The notes under the pieces were generated by a model that saw nothing but the letters and a program-made list of their open reading frames with translations, searched no databases and had not been told where the DNA came from. The translations under genes and the position numbers were made by a program. Positions 52,905 through 61,431 of a stretch of DNA of 64,000 bases are shown here, piece after piece. Every line of letters starts with the position of its first letter. The stretch's first letter is position 1. Source of the DNA: Actinomadura sp. NBRC 104425 (lineage in GTDB: Bacteria > Actinomycetota > Actinomycetes > Streptosporangiales > Streptosporangiaceae); contig NZ_BSTN01000023.1 in NCBI RefSeq assembly GCF_030269545.1, forward strand, positions 22,730-86,729, written 5' to 3'.

Positions 52905-55160
52905 ATGGCAGGGGTGACGCGTGCGGAGATCGACAAGCTCGTCGGCGGTGACCACCACGATCCGCACGGTGTCCTCGGCGCGCATCCCGGGCCCGGCGGC
53001 GTGACCGTCCGGGCGCTGCGCCCCCTGGCCGAACGCGTGGAGGTGGTCCTGCCCGGCGGCGGCCGGTACGGGATGCGCCACTTCCACGAGGGCGTCTTCA
53101 CCGCCACGCTGCCGCCGGAGGCGGCGCAGGAGGTCCCCGACTACCGGCTGGCCGTCACCTACGCCGACGGCATCGAGCTGATCCAGGACGACCCGTACCG
53201 GCATCCGCCCACGCTCGACGAGCTCGACCTGCATTTGATCGGCGAGGGGCGGCACGAGGAGCTGTGGCGGGCGCTGGGCGCGCGGACCCGCTGCCGCTCG
53301 TCGGCGTTCGGCCCGGTGACCGGGACGGCGTTCGCGGTGTGGGCGCCCAACGCCCGGGGCGTGCGCGTCGTCGGCGACTTCAACCACTGGGACGGGCGTG
53401 CGCACCCCATGCGCTCGCTGGGGGCGTCCGGGGTGTGGGAGCTGTTCGTCCCGGGCGTGGGCGACGGCGCCGTCTACAAGTACGAGATCCTCGGCCCCGA
53501 CGGGCGGTGGCGCACCAAGGCCGACCCCATGGCGCGGGCCACCGAACACCCCCCGGCGACCGGGTCACGCGTGTTCACCTCCGCCTACGAGTGGACCGAC
53601 GGCGAGTGGATGGGCCGCCGCAAGGACCGGTCCTGGGTGAACGAGCCGATGAGCGTGTACGAGGTGCACCTGGGGTCGTGGCGGCCGGGACTGGGCTACA
53701 GCGAACTGGCCGAGGAGCTCACCGCGTACGTGACGGGCATGGGCTTCACCCATGTGGAGTTCCTGCCGGTCGCCGAGCACCCCTACGGCCCGTCCTGGGG
53801 ATACCAGGTCACGTCCTACTACGCCCCGAGCGCACGCTTCGGCGACCCCGACGAGTTCCGCTTCCTGGTGGACAGCCTGCACCGGGCGGGCATCGGCGTC
53901 ATCGTCGACTGGGTGCCCGCCCACTTCCCCCGGGACGAATGGGCGCTGGCGCGTTTCGACGGCACCGCCTTGTACGAGCACGCGGACCCCTGGCGCGGCG
54001 AGCACCCCGACTGGGGCACCCTGGTGTTCGACTACGGCCGTGCCGAGGTGCGCAATTTCCTGGTGGCCAACGCCTGCTACTGGCTGGAGGAGTTCCACGT
54101 CGACGGGCTGCGCGTGGACGCGGTGGCGTCCATGCTGTACCTGGACTACTCGCGGGGCGCGGGCGAGTGGACGCCCAACGTCTACGGCGGCCGGGAGAAC
54201 CTGGAGGCCATCTCCTTCCTGCAGGAGATGAACGCCACCGTCTACAAGCGCAACCCCGGCGCCGTGACGATCGCCGAGGAGTCCACCGCCTGGCCGGGCG
54301 TCACCCGCCCCACCCACCAGGGCGGGCTCGGGTTCGGGTTCAAGTGGAACATGGGCTGGATGCACGACACGCTGGAGTACCTCCGGCGCGACCCGGTGTT
54401 CCGGCGGCACCACCACAGCGAGATCACCTTCTCGCTGGTGTACGCGTTCTCGGAGAACTACGTGCTGCCGCTGTCGCACGACGAGGTGGTGCACGGCAAG
54501 GGCTCGCTGCTGGGCAAGATGCCCGGCGACGACTGGCAGAGGTTCGCCGGGCTGCGCGTGCTGCTGGCCTACATGTGGACGCACCCGGGCAAGCAGCTGC
54601 TGTTCATGGGCGGCGAGTTCGGGCAGGGCACCGAGTGGGCCGAGTCGCGGGCACTGGACTGGTGGCTGCTGGACAACGCCGCCGAGGGCGCCGAGCACTT
54701 GGGCGTGCAGCGGCTCGTCCGCGACCTCAACCGCGCCTACCGCAACCTGCCCGCGCTGTGGACGCTGGACAACGACCCCGGCGGGTTCCGCTGGATCAAC
54801 GCCGACGACGCCGCGGGGAACTGCCTGTCGTACCTGCGCTACGCGGTGCCGCCCGACGAGGATGCGGCCCCCGGGCAGGCGCCCGAGCGGGAGGCCGCGC
54901 CGTCCGCCGGGAGCGGCGGGCGGCCGCCCGTCGCCTGCGTGGTGAACTTCGCCAGCATCCCGCACGAGAACTACCGGCTGGGCCTGCCGTGCGCGGGCGG
55001 CTGGCGCGAGGTCGTCAACACCGACGCCTACGAGTACGGCGGCGGCGGCGTGGGCAACTTGGGCCGCGTCGAAGCCTCCGCCGGACCCTGGCACGGCTGG
55101 CCCGCATCCGCCGTCCTGCGCGTCCCGCCCCTGGGCGCCCTCCTGCTCGCCCCCGAGTGA
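52905..55160 (+). CDS. glgB: 1,4-alpha-glucan branching enzyme
   Basis: GlgB makes alpha-1,6 branches in the glucan built by GlgE. The 751-residue protein starts MAGVTRAEIDKLVGGDHHDP, has an N-terminal CBM48 (FAVWAPNARGVRVVGDFNHWDG) and the GH13_9 barrel: PVAEHPYGPSWGYQ, nucleophile Asp in GLRVDAVASMLYLDY, Glu in IAEESTAWPGV, LPLSHDEVVHGKGSL. A 30-residue Pro/Ala/Glu-rich insert lies near the C-terminus (PPDEDAAPGQAPEREAAPSA). The ATG at 52905 has GGAGGAGG about nine bases upstream; the longer open frame is not homologous. It is set apart from mak by two regulatory genes. Confidence 0.95.
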   Translation: MAGVTRAEIDKLVGGDHHDPHGVLGAHPGPGGVTVRALRPLAERVEVVLPGGGRYGMRHFHEGVFTATLPPEAAQEVPDYRLAVTYADGIELIQDDPYRHPPTLDELDLHLIGEGRHEELWRALGARTRCRSSAFGPVTGTAFAVWAPNARGVRVVGDFNHWDGRAHPMRSLGASGVWELFVPGVGDGAVYKYEILGPDGRWRTKADPMARATEHPPATGSRVFTSAYEWTDGEWMGRRKDRSWVNEPMSVYEVHLGSWRPGLGYSELAEELTAYVTGMGFTHVEFLPVAEHPYGPSWGYQVTSYYAPSARFGDPDEFRFLVDSLHRAGIGVIVDWVPAHFPRDEWALARFDGTALYEHADPWRGEHPDWGTLVFDYGRAEVRNFLVANACYWLEEFHVDGLRVDAVASMLYLDYSRGAGEWTPNVYGGRENLEAISFLQEMNATVYKRNPGAVTIAEESTAWPGVTRPTHQGGLGFGFKWNMGWMHDTLEYLRRDPVFRRHHHSEITFSLVYAFSENYVLPLSHDEVVHGKGSLLGKMPGDDWQRFAGLRVLLAYMWTHPGKQLLFMGGEFGQGTEWAESRALDWWLLDNAAEGAEHLGVQRLVRDLNRAYRNLPALWTLDNDPGGFRWINADDAAGNCLSYLRYAVPPDEDAAPGQAPEREAAPSAGSGGRPPVACVVNFASIPHENYRLGLPCAGGWREVVNTDAYEYGGGGVGNLGRVEASAGPWHGWPASAVLRVPPLGALLLAPE

Positions 55161-55212
55161 AATACCAGGTGCACCGCCCTGTGATCTTCGTTCACCGGCT
55201 AACGTGACCTTT

Positions 55213-55422
55213 ATGAAGAAGCTCGTGCACGTCCCTTACACCGTGGAGCAGGACGAGGACGGCGGCTGGGCCGCGCATGCTCTGCTGATGCCGGGCGTGG
55301 GCGCGCACGGCGAAGGCGACACCCCCGACGAGGCGGTAGCCGATCTCCACGAGGCCCTCATCGGCCTCATCGAGGAGTTCGGCGTCCCCAACGAGCTGAC
55401 CCTCACCTTGGACGTCGCCTGA
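55213..55422 (+). CDS. hicB: HicB-like antitoxin
   Basis: This 69-residue protein (MKKLVHVPYTVEQDEDGGWA) has the partial RNase-H-like HicB fold: VEQDEDGGW, then GDTPDEAVADLHEALIGLIEEFG. HicB proteins neutralise HicA and repress the operon. It has no separate DNA-binding domain after the fold. A GTG nine bases upstream of the ATG is an alternative start; TAACGT (55200-55205) seven bases before the ATG could make a leaderless message. The stop overlaps the hicA start (TGATG). A paralogue lies at 63395-63604. Confidence 0.82.
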   Translation: MKKLVHVPYTVEQDEDGGWAAHALLMPGVGAHGEGDTPDEAVADLHEALIGLIEEFGVPNELTLTLDVA

Positions 55423-55646
55423 TGCCGGACATTCCCGCCCTGCGGGACGACCAAGTCGTCCGCGCATTGGAGAAGGCCGGCTTCAAGGTCGTACGGACAA
55501 GGGGAAGCCACCACATCATGCGCAATTCGGAACGACGCGGGACCACCGTTCCCGTGCATCCAGGCCGTGACATCAAGAAGGCCACGGTTCGTGGAATTCT
55601 GCGCGATGTGGGGATGACGGTCGAGGAATTCCTCACTCTTCTCTAA
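55422..55646 (+). CDS. hicA: HicA-like toxin (mRNA interferase)
   Basis: This 74-residue double-stranded RNA-binding-fold protein, MPDIPALRDDQVVRALEKAG, carries the key His in TRGSHHIMRN and the PVHPGRDIKKATVRGILRD segment typical of HicA. HicA cleaves mRNA when not bound by HicB. The order hicB-hicA and the one-base overlap imply coupled translation. Its stop is two bases from the convergent Nudix-NYN gene. Confidence 0.85.
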   Translation: MPDIPALRDDQVVRALEKAGFKVVRTRGSHHIMRNSERRGTTVPVHPGRDIKKATVRGILRDVGMTVEEFLTLL

Positions 55647-55648
55647 CC

Positions 55649-56524
55649 TCACCGGCGGTGCGGCGGGAGGCGGGACAGCAGCCAGCGGGGGCCGGTGACG
55701 CAGGCGCCTGCAGCGGTGCAGCGGGCGCGCAGTTCGCGGTCGGCGGTGACGACGAGGTAGGTGGCGTCGGGCTCGGCGGCGGTGACCAGCTCGACGATGC
55801 GGTCGTCACCGCTGCCGGGCGCGGCCACGACGCTCACCGCGTCGCAGGGCTGCTCGGCGACACCGCGGGCGGCGCCCTCCACCACCAGCACCACCTCGGG
55901 GAAGACCCGCTCGTAGGGCAGCACCCCGTCGGGCAGCCCGGTGATCCCGTCGCGCAGCACCGCAAGGTCGTCGCGCAGCCGGGCGTTGGCGCCCGCGCGG
56001 TCCCGCCACCAGCCGTCGGCGCGCGCGCCGACCACGTTCGCCGCGTCCACCACCAGTACCAGCCGGGTGAGCATCGTGCTCAGCAGCGGCCAGGTACGGG
56101 CGAACGGCTTGAACAGCCGCCTGCCCGCAACCTCCTCGACCGGCACCCAGGCGGCCCTGCGGGTCTCCAGCGACGCGGGACGCACCTCCACAGGGTCGTC
56201 CACCGAGGCGATGACGGACGCGAAGTCCCAGCCGCCGTGGTCGTCGGTGCGCACGCCGTGGACGCGGACGGCCCGGGTGTCCAGCGTGCACTCCTCGGCG
56301 GTCTCGCGCAGCGCGGCGGCCACCGGGTCCTCGCCGCTGTGCCGTCCGCCGCCGAACATCCCCCACGTCCCGGCGCCATGGCACCACCAGGCCCGCTGCT
56401 GCAGCAGCACCCGCAGCAGCCCGTCGCCCGGGTCGCGGTGGAAGAGCAGCAACCCGGCGGCGCCGAACCGCCCCCAGTGCAGGTGCCCGAGGCTGCAGCG
56501 CGCCCACCCGTCGCCGTCTCCCAT
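55649..56524 (-). CDS. Nudix hydrolase-NYN domain fusion
   Basis: This 291-residue protein has two domains. The first half holds a complete Nudix box (the GGRHSGEDPVAAALRETAEE segment, GX5EX7REUXEE) in a MutT-like fold; the second half (from about LVLVVDAANVVGARADGWW) is a NYN/PIN-like nuclease domain with acidic residues in VVDAANVVG, GSGDDRIVE and VTADRELR. A nucleotide or RNA-cap type substrate for the first domain and RNA cleavage for the second would make an RNA-processing enzyme; this is inference. ATG at 56524 begins MGDGDGWARCSLGH. It is divergent from sppA. Confidence 0.8.
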   Translation of the reverse strand: MGDGDGWARCSLGHLHWGRFGAAGLLLFHRDPGDGLLRVLLQQRAWWCHGAGTWGMFGGGRHSGEDPVAAALRETAEECTLDTRAVRVHGVRTDDHGGWDFASVIASVDDPVEVRPASLETRRAAWVPVEEVAGRRLFKPFARTWPLLSTMLTRLVLVVDAANVVGARADGWWRDRAGANARLRDDLAVLRDGITGLPDGVLPYERVFPEVVLVVEGAARGVAEQPCDAVSVVAAPGSGDDRIVELVTAAEPDATYLVVTADRELRARCTAAGACVTGPRWLLSRLPPHRR

Positions 56525-56606
56525 GAGGCGACGATATCCGCATCCGCCCGTTCGATGATCGTCCGACCGTGGCCGGTGCGCCGGGGCTTGCGCATAGGCT
56601 GGGGCC

Positions 56607-58310
56607 ATGGTGGATCCCGGCACAGTCGTCACCCTCCTCAAGCAGGCGCGCGAACGGCGCGCCGCCCCGCTGGTCCTGGAACTCGACCTCACCGACGGCC
56701 TGGTGGAGACCCCGCCCGCCGACCCGCTGACGGCGATCATGTCGATGCGCCGCAACCACCTACGCGACGTGCTGGACGGATTGCGCCGCGCCCGCGGCGA
56801 CGAGCGGGTCCGCGCCCTGGTGGTCAAGGTGGCCGGCACCGTCCCGGTGGCGATGGCGCAGGAGGTCCGCGACGCGGTGCGGGCGCTGCGCGAGGCCGGC
56901 AAGCTCACCGTCGCGTGGGCCGAGACGTTCGGGGAGGGCGGCCACGGCTCGGTGCCGTACTACCTGGCGACCGCGTTCGAGCGGATCTACCTGCAGCCGT
57001 CCGGCGAGGTCGGGCTGACCGGCGTGGCGATGGAGGAGCCGTTTTTGGCCGGGGCCTTGGAGAAGGCGGGCATCCAGCCGCGGTTCGCCAAGCGGCACGA
57101 GTACAAGACCATGGCGAACATGTTCATGGAGCAGGGCTACACGCCCGAGCACCGTGAATCGTCCCAGCGCCTGGTCGAGTCGCTCGGCGAGCAACTGGTG
57201 GCCGGGATCGCCGCCGCCCGCGGCCTGCCGGAGGACAAGGTCCGCGACCTGATCGACCGGGGTCCGCTGCTGGCCGACGAGGCCCTGGAGGCGGGCCTGG
57301 TCGACCGGCTCGGCTACCGCGACCAGGTGTACGCCGACCTGCGCACCGAGGTCGGCGCGCAGGCGCAGCTGCGGTACGTGTCGCGCTACAACCGCACGCA
57401 GGGCCTGGCCAAGCGGCTGCCGCAGCCGGGCCGCCAGGACGTCGTCGCGCTGATCAACGGGCAGGGGCCGATCCGGCTCGGCCGCAGCGGACGCGGCGGG
57501 CCGCTGCCCACCCAGGGCCCGGCCATGGGCTCGGACACGATCGGCGCCGCGTTCCGCGCCGCGGTCAAGGACGAGCGGGTCAAGGCGATCGTGTTCCGCG
57601 TCAACAGCCCCGGCGGGTCGGCGGTGGCGTCCGACGCGATCTGGCGCGAGGTGGTGCTGGCGCGCAAGGCGGGCAAGCCGGTGATCGTGTCGATGGGCAG
57701 CGTGGCCGCGTCCGGCGGCTACTACGTCGCCATGGCCGCCGACGCGATCGTGGCGCAGCCCGGCACCATCACCGGGTCGATCGGCGTGGTCGTCGGCAAG
57801 GCCGTGGTGAACGGGCTGCTGGACCGGCTGGGCATCGGCATGGGCAGCGTCGCCGACGGCGACCACGCCCGCATGTTCAGCGCCACCAAGGACTTCAGCG
57901 ACTCCGAATGGGAGCGCATCAACGCCTCCCTGGACCGCATCTACGAGGACTTCACCGCCAAGGCCGCCGAGGGCCGCGGCCTGTCCCGCGAGCGCGTGCA
58001 CGAACTGGCCCGCGGCCGGGTGTGGACGGGCGCCGACGCCAAGGAGAACGGACTGGTCGACGAGCTCGGCGGCCTCGACCACGCCCTGGACCTGGCCCGT
58101 AAGAAGGCCGGGCTGCCCGAGGACGCCCCCGTCCGCTCCTACCCGCACGTGTCCCCGCTGGAGCGGCTGCGCCCGGCCGAGTCCAGCGAGGACCGCACGG
58201 CCGCCGCGGCCCGCCTGGACGGCTGGGGCTCGCTGTCCGGCGTCGCCACCCGCCTGGGCCTGCCCGCGGCCGGCCCGCTCACCCTTCCCGGCGTGTGGGA
58301 GTTCCGCTGA
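56607..58310 (+). CDS. sppA: SppA-type S49 peptidase, double-domain
   Basis: This 567-residue protein has two S49 domains as in E. coli SppA. The N-terminal half provides the probable catalytic Lys (RFAKRHEYKTMANMFMEQ) and the C-terminal half the Ser (MGSVAASGGYYVAMAAD, GTITGSIGVV). SppA digests signal peptides after release. An N-terminal membrane segment, present in E. coli SppA, is absent (MVDPGTVVTLLKQARERRAAP), so it may be cytosolic or peripheral. TAGGCT six bases before the ATG suggests a leaderless transcript. Confidence 0.9.
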   Translation: MVDPGTVVTLLKQARERRAAPLVLELDLTDGLVETPPADPLTAIMSMRRNHLRDVLDGLRRARGDERVRALVVKVAGTVPVAMAQEVRDAVRALREAGKLTVAWAETFGEGGHGSVPYYLATAFERIYLQPSGEVGLTGVAMEEPFLAGALEKAGIQPRFAKRHEYKTMANMFMEQGYTPEHRESSQRLVESLGEQLVAGIAAARGLPEDKVRDLIDRGPLLADEALEAGLVDRLGYRDQVYADLRTEVGAQAQLRYVSRYNRTQGLAKRLPQPGRQDVVALINGQGPIRLGRSGRGGPLPTQGPAMGSDTIGAAFRAAVKDERVKAIVFRVNSPGGSAVASDAIWREVVLARKAGKPVIVSMGSVAASGGYYVAMAADAIVAQPGTITGSIGVVVGKAVVNGLLDRLGIGMGSVADGDHARMFSATKDFSDSEWERINASLDRIYEDFTAKAAEGRGLSRERVHELARGRVWTGADAKENGLVDELGGLDHALDLARKKAGLPEDAPVRSYPHVSPLERLRPAESSEDRTAAAARLDGWGSLSGVATRLGLPAAGPLTLPGVWEFR

Positions 58311-58318
58311 GCCGGGAG

Positions 58319-58810
58319 ATGAACGTCAGCGTCGCCGATTTCACCGAGGCCGTCGCGGGGTTCGCCACCGGCGTGGTGGTGCTGACCGTCCGCGACGGCC
58401 GCGACGACCTGGGCGCGACGGTCACGTCGTTCATGTCGGTGTCGCTGGAGCCGCCGATGGTGCTGGCCGGGGTCACGGCCACGTCCTACCTGTGCGAGGT
58501 CCTGCGGCGCCGGGACCGCTGGGCCGCGACCGTGCTGAGCGCGGGGCAGCGCGCCCTCGCGGGCCGTTTCGCCGCCGCGGGCCGGCCCAGCGCCCGCCTC
58601 CTGCTGGCGGGCGAGCCGCACCACCGGGGGTCCCGCTCGGAGGCCCTCATCGCCGACGACGGCGTGGCCGCCCTCGAATGCGAGACGCGGCAGCGCATCG
58701 AGGCGGGCGACCACGTCCTGTTCGTCGCCGAGGTGCTGTCGGCCGACTACATCGCCCGCCGCCGCGACCCGCTGATCCGCGTGCACCGCCGCTACCTGGG
58801 CGGGTCCTGA
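58319..58810 (+). CDS. Flavin reductase-like domain protein
   Basis: This 163-residue protein of the flavin reductase/FMN-binding split-barrel family has the N-terminal DFTEAVAGFATGVVVLTVRD, then GATVTSFMSVSLEPPMVLAGV (flavin contact region), and the late GDHVLFVAEVLSAD. It could reduce FMN for a monooxygenase; no monooxygenase is adjacent. The ATG at 58319 lies just after the sppA stop but GGGAG touches it, so an internal start or the GTG at 58295 inside sppA cannot be excluded. It ends three bases from convergent hutI. Confidence 0.82.
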   Translation: MNVSVADFTEAVAGFATGVVVLTVRDGRDDLGATVTSFMSVSLEPPMVLAGVTATSYLCEVLRRRDRWAATVLSAGQRALAGRFAAAGRPSARLLLAGEPHHRGSRSEALIADDGVAALECETRQRIEAGDHVLFVAEVLSADYIARRRDPLIRVHRRYLGGS

Positions 58811-58813
58811 CGG

Positions 58814-59983
58814 CTATGCCGGGACGCGGCGTCCCGCCTTCCACACGGCGGCGACCTGCGGAACCCCGGGGCGGTAGGCGAGGTGGACGTGGGATGGGGC
58901 GTCCAGCACGAGCACGTCGGCGCGCGCGCCGGGGGCCAGGCGGCCCACGTCGTCGCGGCGCAGCGCCCGCGCTCCGCCCGCGGTGGCCGCCCACACCGCC
59001 TCGGCCGGGGTCATGCGCAGGTCGCGGACGGCGAGCGCGATGCAGAACGGCATGCTGGAGGTGTAGCAGGACCCGGGGTTGCAGTCGGTGGCCAGCGCCA
59101 CGGTGGCGCCCGCGTCGATCAGCCGCCGCGCGTCCGGGTAGGGCTGGCGGGTGGAGAAGTCGACGCCGGGCAGCAGCGTCGCGACCGTCGCGGCCGAGGC
59201 GAGGGCGTCGACGTCGGCGTCGGTGAGATGGGTGCAGTGGTCGGCGGAGGCGGCGCCGAGCTCCACGGCGAGCCGCACCCCCGGGCCGGGGCCGAGCTGG
59301 TTGGCGTGGATCCTCGGGGTCAGGCCCGCGCGCACGCCCGCGGTGAGGATCTCCCGGGACTGGTCGGCGTCGAATGCGCCGTCCTCGCAGAACACGTCGA
59401 TCCAGCGGGCGTGCGGGGCGCACGCGGCGAGCATCTCGGTCGCCACCAGCCGCACGTAGCCTGCGGGGTCGCCGGCGTACTCGGGCGGGACGACGTGGGC
59501 GCCCAGGAACGTCACCTCGTCGGCGGTCTCGGCGGCGATGCGCAGGGCCCGTTCCTCCTGCTCCACCGTCAGCCCGTAGCCCGACTTGCACTCGACGGTG
59601 GTGGTGCCCTGCCGCGCCATCTCGCCGACGAGCCTGCGCAGGTTGGCCCGCAGGTCTTCGTCGGACGCGGCGCGGGTGCGGGCCACGGTGGTGCGGATGC
59701 CGCCCGCGGTGTAGGGGCGGCCGCTCATCCGCGCGGCGAACTCTTCGGCCCGCTCCCCGGCGAACACCAGGTGCGCGTGGGAGTCCACGAAGCCGGGCAG
59801 GGCGGCGCGTCCGGCCGCGTCGTACCGTTCGTCCGCGGCGGGCGCCCGCTGCGCGGGGCCGACCCAGGCGATGGCGTCGCCGTCGATCACGACCGCCGCG
59901 TCCCTGAGCAGGCCCAGCGCGCCGTCGCCGAGGCCGGGGTCGTTGGTCACCAGCTCGCCGATGTTCGTGATGACGATGCTCAC
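58814..59983 (-). CDS. hutI: Imidazolonepropionase
   Basis: HutI opens the imidazolone ring in histidine breakdown. The 389-residue metal-dependent amidohydrolase has the ligand motif GFVDSHAHLVFAGER, the ECKSGYGL segment, IHANQLGPG, and the final Asp region ALATDCNPGSCYTSSMPF. GTG at 59983 (MSIVITNIGELVTNDP) fits the family length; an ATG 21 codons upstream lies in Pro/Gly-rich sequence. Neighbouring hutU, hutH or formiminoglutamate genes are not in the window. Confidence 0.93.
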   Translation of the reverse strand: MSIVITNIGELVTNDPGLGDGALGLLRDAAVVIDGDAIAWVGPAQRAPAADERYDAAGRAALPGFVDSHAHLVFAGERAEEFAARMSGRPYTAGGIRTTVARTRAASDEDLRANLRRLVGEMARQGTTTVECKSGYGLTVEQEERALRIAAETADEVTFLGAHVVPPEYAGDPAGYVRLVATEMLAACAPHARWIDVFCEDGAFDADQSREILTAGVRAGLTPRIHANQLGPGPGVRLAVELGAASADHCTHLTDADVDALASAATVATLLPGVDFSTRQPYPDARRLIDAGATVALATDCNPGSCYTSSMPFCIALAVRDLRMTPAEAVWAATAGGARALRRDDVGRLAPGARADVLVLDAPSHVHLAYRPGVPQVAAVWKAGRRVPA

Positions 59984-60070
59984 CCGGCCAGCATCGCACC
60001 CGCCGCCCGTGGGGCCGGGGCCCGTCCCCGGCGATCCGTCTGACATGCGAGACGGACCGCCGGAGGGCGC

Positions 60071-61147
60071 TCACTCGTACTCGGTGCCGCCCCTGCGGGT
60101 CAGGTACGCGGGCGAGACGAACTTGCCGATCGCGCGGCCGCCCACCACCGGGCTGTAGCGGCCGGTGGCGGTGCGCACCACCACGCCCTCGCGCAGGTGC
60201 GCGCCCGTGCCCGACACGGTCTCCTCGCCGGTGGCCAGCTCCATCAGCGCGTCGGCGTCGTACGGCCCCGCGTACAACTCGGGCACGCGCGGCAGGCCCA
60301 GCCCGTCGAGGAGTTCGGCCTGCTCGGCGGGGTCCAGCCAGCGCACGTGGCCGTCGGCGCCGGAGACCGCGATGTCGAACACCGCGTAGCCGGGACGCTC
60401 GCCCTTGGCGTCGGCTCCGTACGCCAGGTCCTGCACGCCTTTGCCGTACACCTCGCCGAACACGCCGACCCGTTCGACGCCCAGCCGCTCGGCGATGCGC
60501 GCGGCGGCCTCGGGAACGCCGTACGCCTCCACCGCCCGCCAGTACAGGTTGGACGCGTCCCGCTTGATCGCCAGCCGTTTGGCGCCGAACCCCTTGGAGG
60601 AGACGTACGCCTCGCCGCCGGCCAGCGTGAACGCGCACGCCGTGCCGTGGATCTTCTCCGTGGCCACCACCGGCTCCCCGGCCTCGAACAGCTGCGGGTA
60701 CCGCTTGATGTCCTCGATCTCGATCCACGGGATGAGGTCGGACGCGGGCTCGACCTCCCCGGCCAGGTGCACCGGGACCGGGGGCACGTACTTGGTGACG
60801 CCCAGCTCGGGTGCGAAGTCGCGACCCTGCGCGTGCGCCTCGGCCAGGTCGACGCCGTCCACCGCCCTCGGCACGCACACGATGCCCTGCGACAGCTCGC
60901 CGCGCAGCCGGACCGCCTTGACCCGGTTCTTCTTGGAACCGGCCAGCCTGCCGGTGAGGCCGAGCTCCTCGATCAGCTCGTCCGGCAGCACCGCCCCCTC
61001 GGGGATGTAGAGCGCCCAGTCCCCGGTCTGGTAGCGGCCCTTGGCGACGACAGCCCGATAGAGACCGACCTGCGCCAGCTCCAGCGCGTCGGCGTTGCCG
61101 TGCGGGTGTATGGTCAGCTGTTCGGCGGTGACCCGCAGCGTGGACAT
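60071..61147 (-). CDS. ATP-dependent RNA ligase, DRB0094 (Rnl5) type
   Basis: This 358-residue nucleotidyltransferase resembles Deinococcus RNA ligase DRB0094. It has an N-terminal OB-like domain (residues 1-150, WALYIPEGAVLPDELIEELG) and a catalytic domain with motif I EKIHGTACAF (Lys165), SSKGFGAKR, motif IIIa GVFGEVYG, motif IV EGVVVRT and motif V IGKFVS. Family members seal 3'-OH RNA to 5'-phosphate at nicks. The ATG at 61147 has AAAGG eight bases upstream. No obvious partner gene lies next to it. It might repair RNA breaks made by ribonuclease toxins such as HicA, but this is speculative. Confidence 0.9.
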   Translation of the reverse strand: MSTLRVTAEQLTIHPHGNADALELAQVGLYRAVVAKGRYQTGDWALYIPEGAVLPDELIEELGLTGRLAGSKKNRVKAVRLRGELSQGIVCVPRAVDGVDLAEAHAQGRDFAPELGVTKYVPPVPVHLAGEVEPASDLIPWIEIEDIKRYPQLFEAGEPVVATEKIHGTACAFTLAGGEAYVSSKGFGAKRLAIKRDASNLYWRAVEAYGVPEAAARIAERLGVERVGVFGEVYGKGVQDLAYGADAKGERPGYAVFDIAVSGADGHVRWLDPAEQAELLDGLGLPRVPELYAGPYDADALMELATGEETVSGTGAHLREGVVVRTATGRYSPVVGGRAIGKFVSPAYLTRRGGTEYE

Positions 61148-61224
61148 CACGGCCCTTTCTCGTACCGTCATGATCTACGCGAACGAGTGTCCGGACCCGG
61201 CGTGACCGCGGCAACGCGTTTTTC

Positions 61225-61431
61225 TCATGCGAACCTCCGCAGCCAGGCGATCTGCCCCGCGAGATCCTCCGGAGTGCCGGCTTCGAGCAGCCGCCCGCCC
61301 TCCAGCGCCCACCATCTGCGCGTCGCCAGCCCGTACCAGACGCACGCCCCCGGAAACCGCTCTTCGAGAGCCCGCGCCGCCGGAGTGTGCAGCCGCTCGG
61401 CATCGACACCGAACACCCGGAACCCGCTCAC
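61225..61431 (-). CDS. Small FPGx-motif protein
   Basis: This is a 68-residue protein with FRVFGVDAERL at the start, then LEERFPGACVWYGLATRRWW and TPEDLAGQIAWLRRFA. It aligns with the FPGW segment of the two other small proteins in the window (52371-52589 and 61428-61874). Its ATG overlaps the upstream stop (ATGA), so it is coupled to the 148-residue protein. Unknown function. Confidence 0.72.
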   Translation of the reverse strand: MSGFRVFGVDAERLHTPAARALEERFPGACVWYGLATRRWWALEGGRLLEAGTPEDLAGQIAWLRRFA

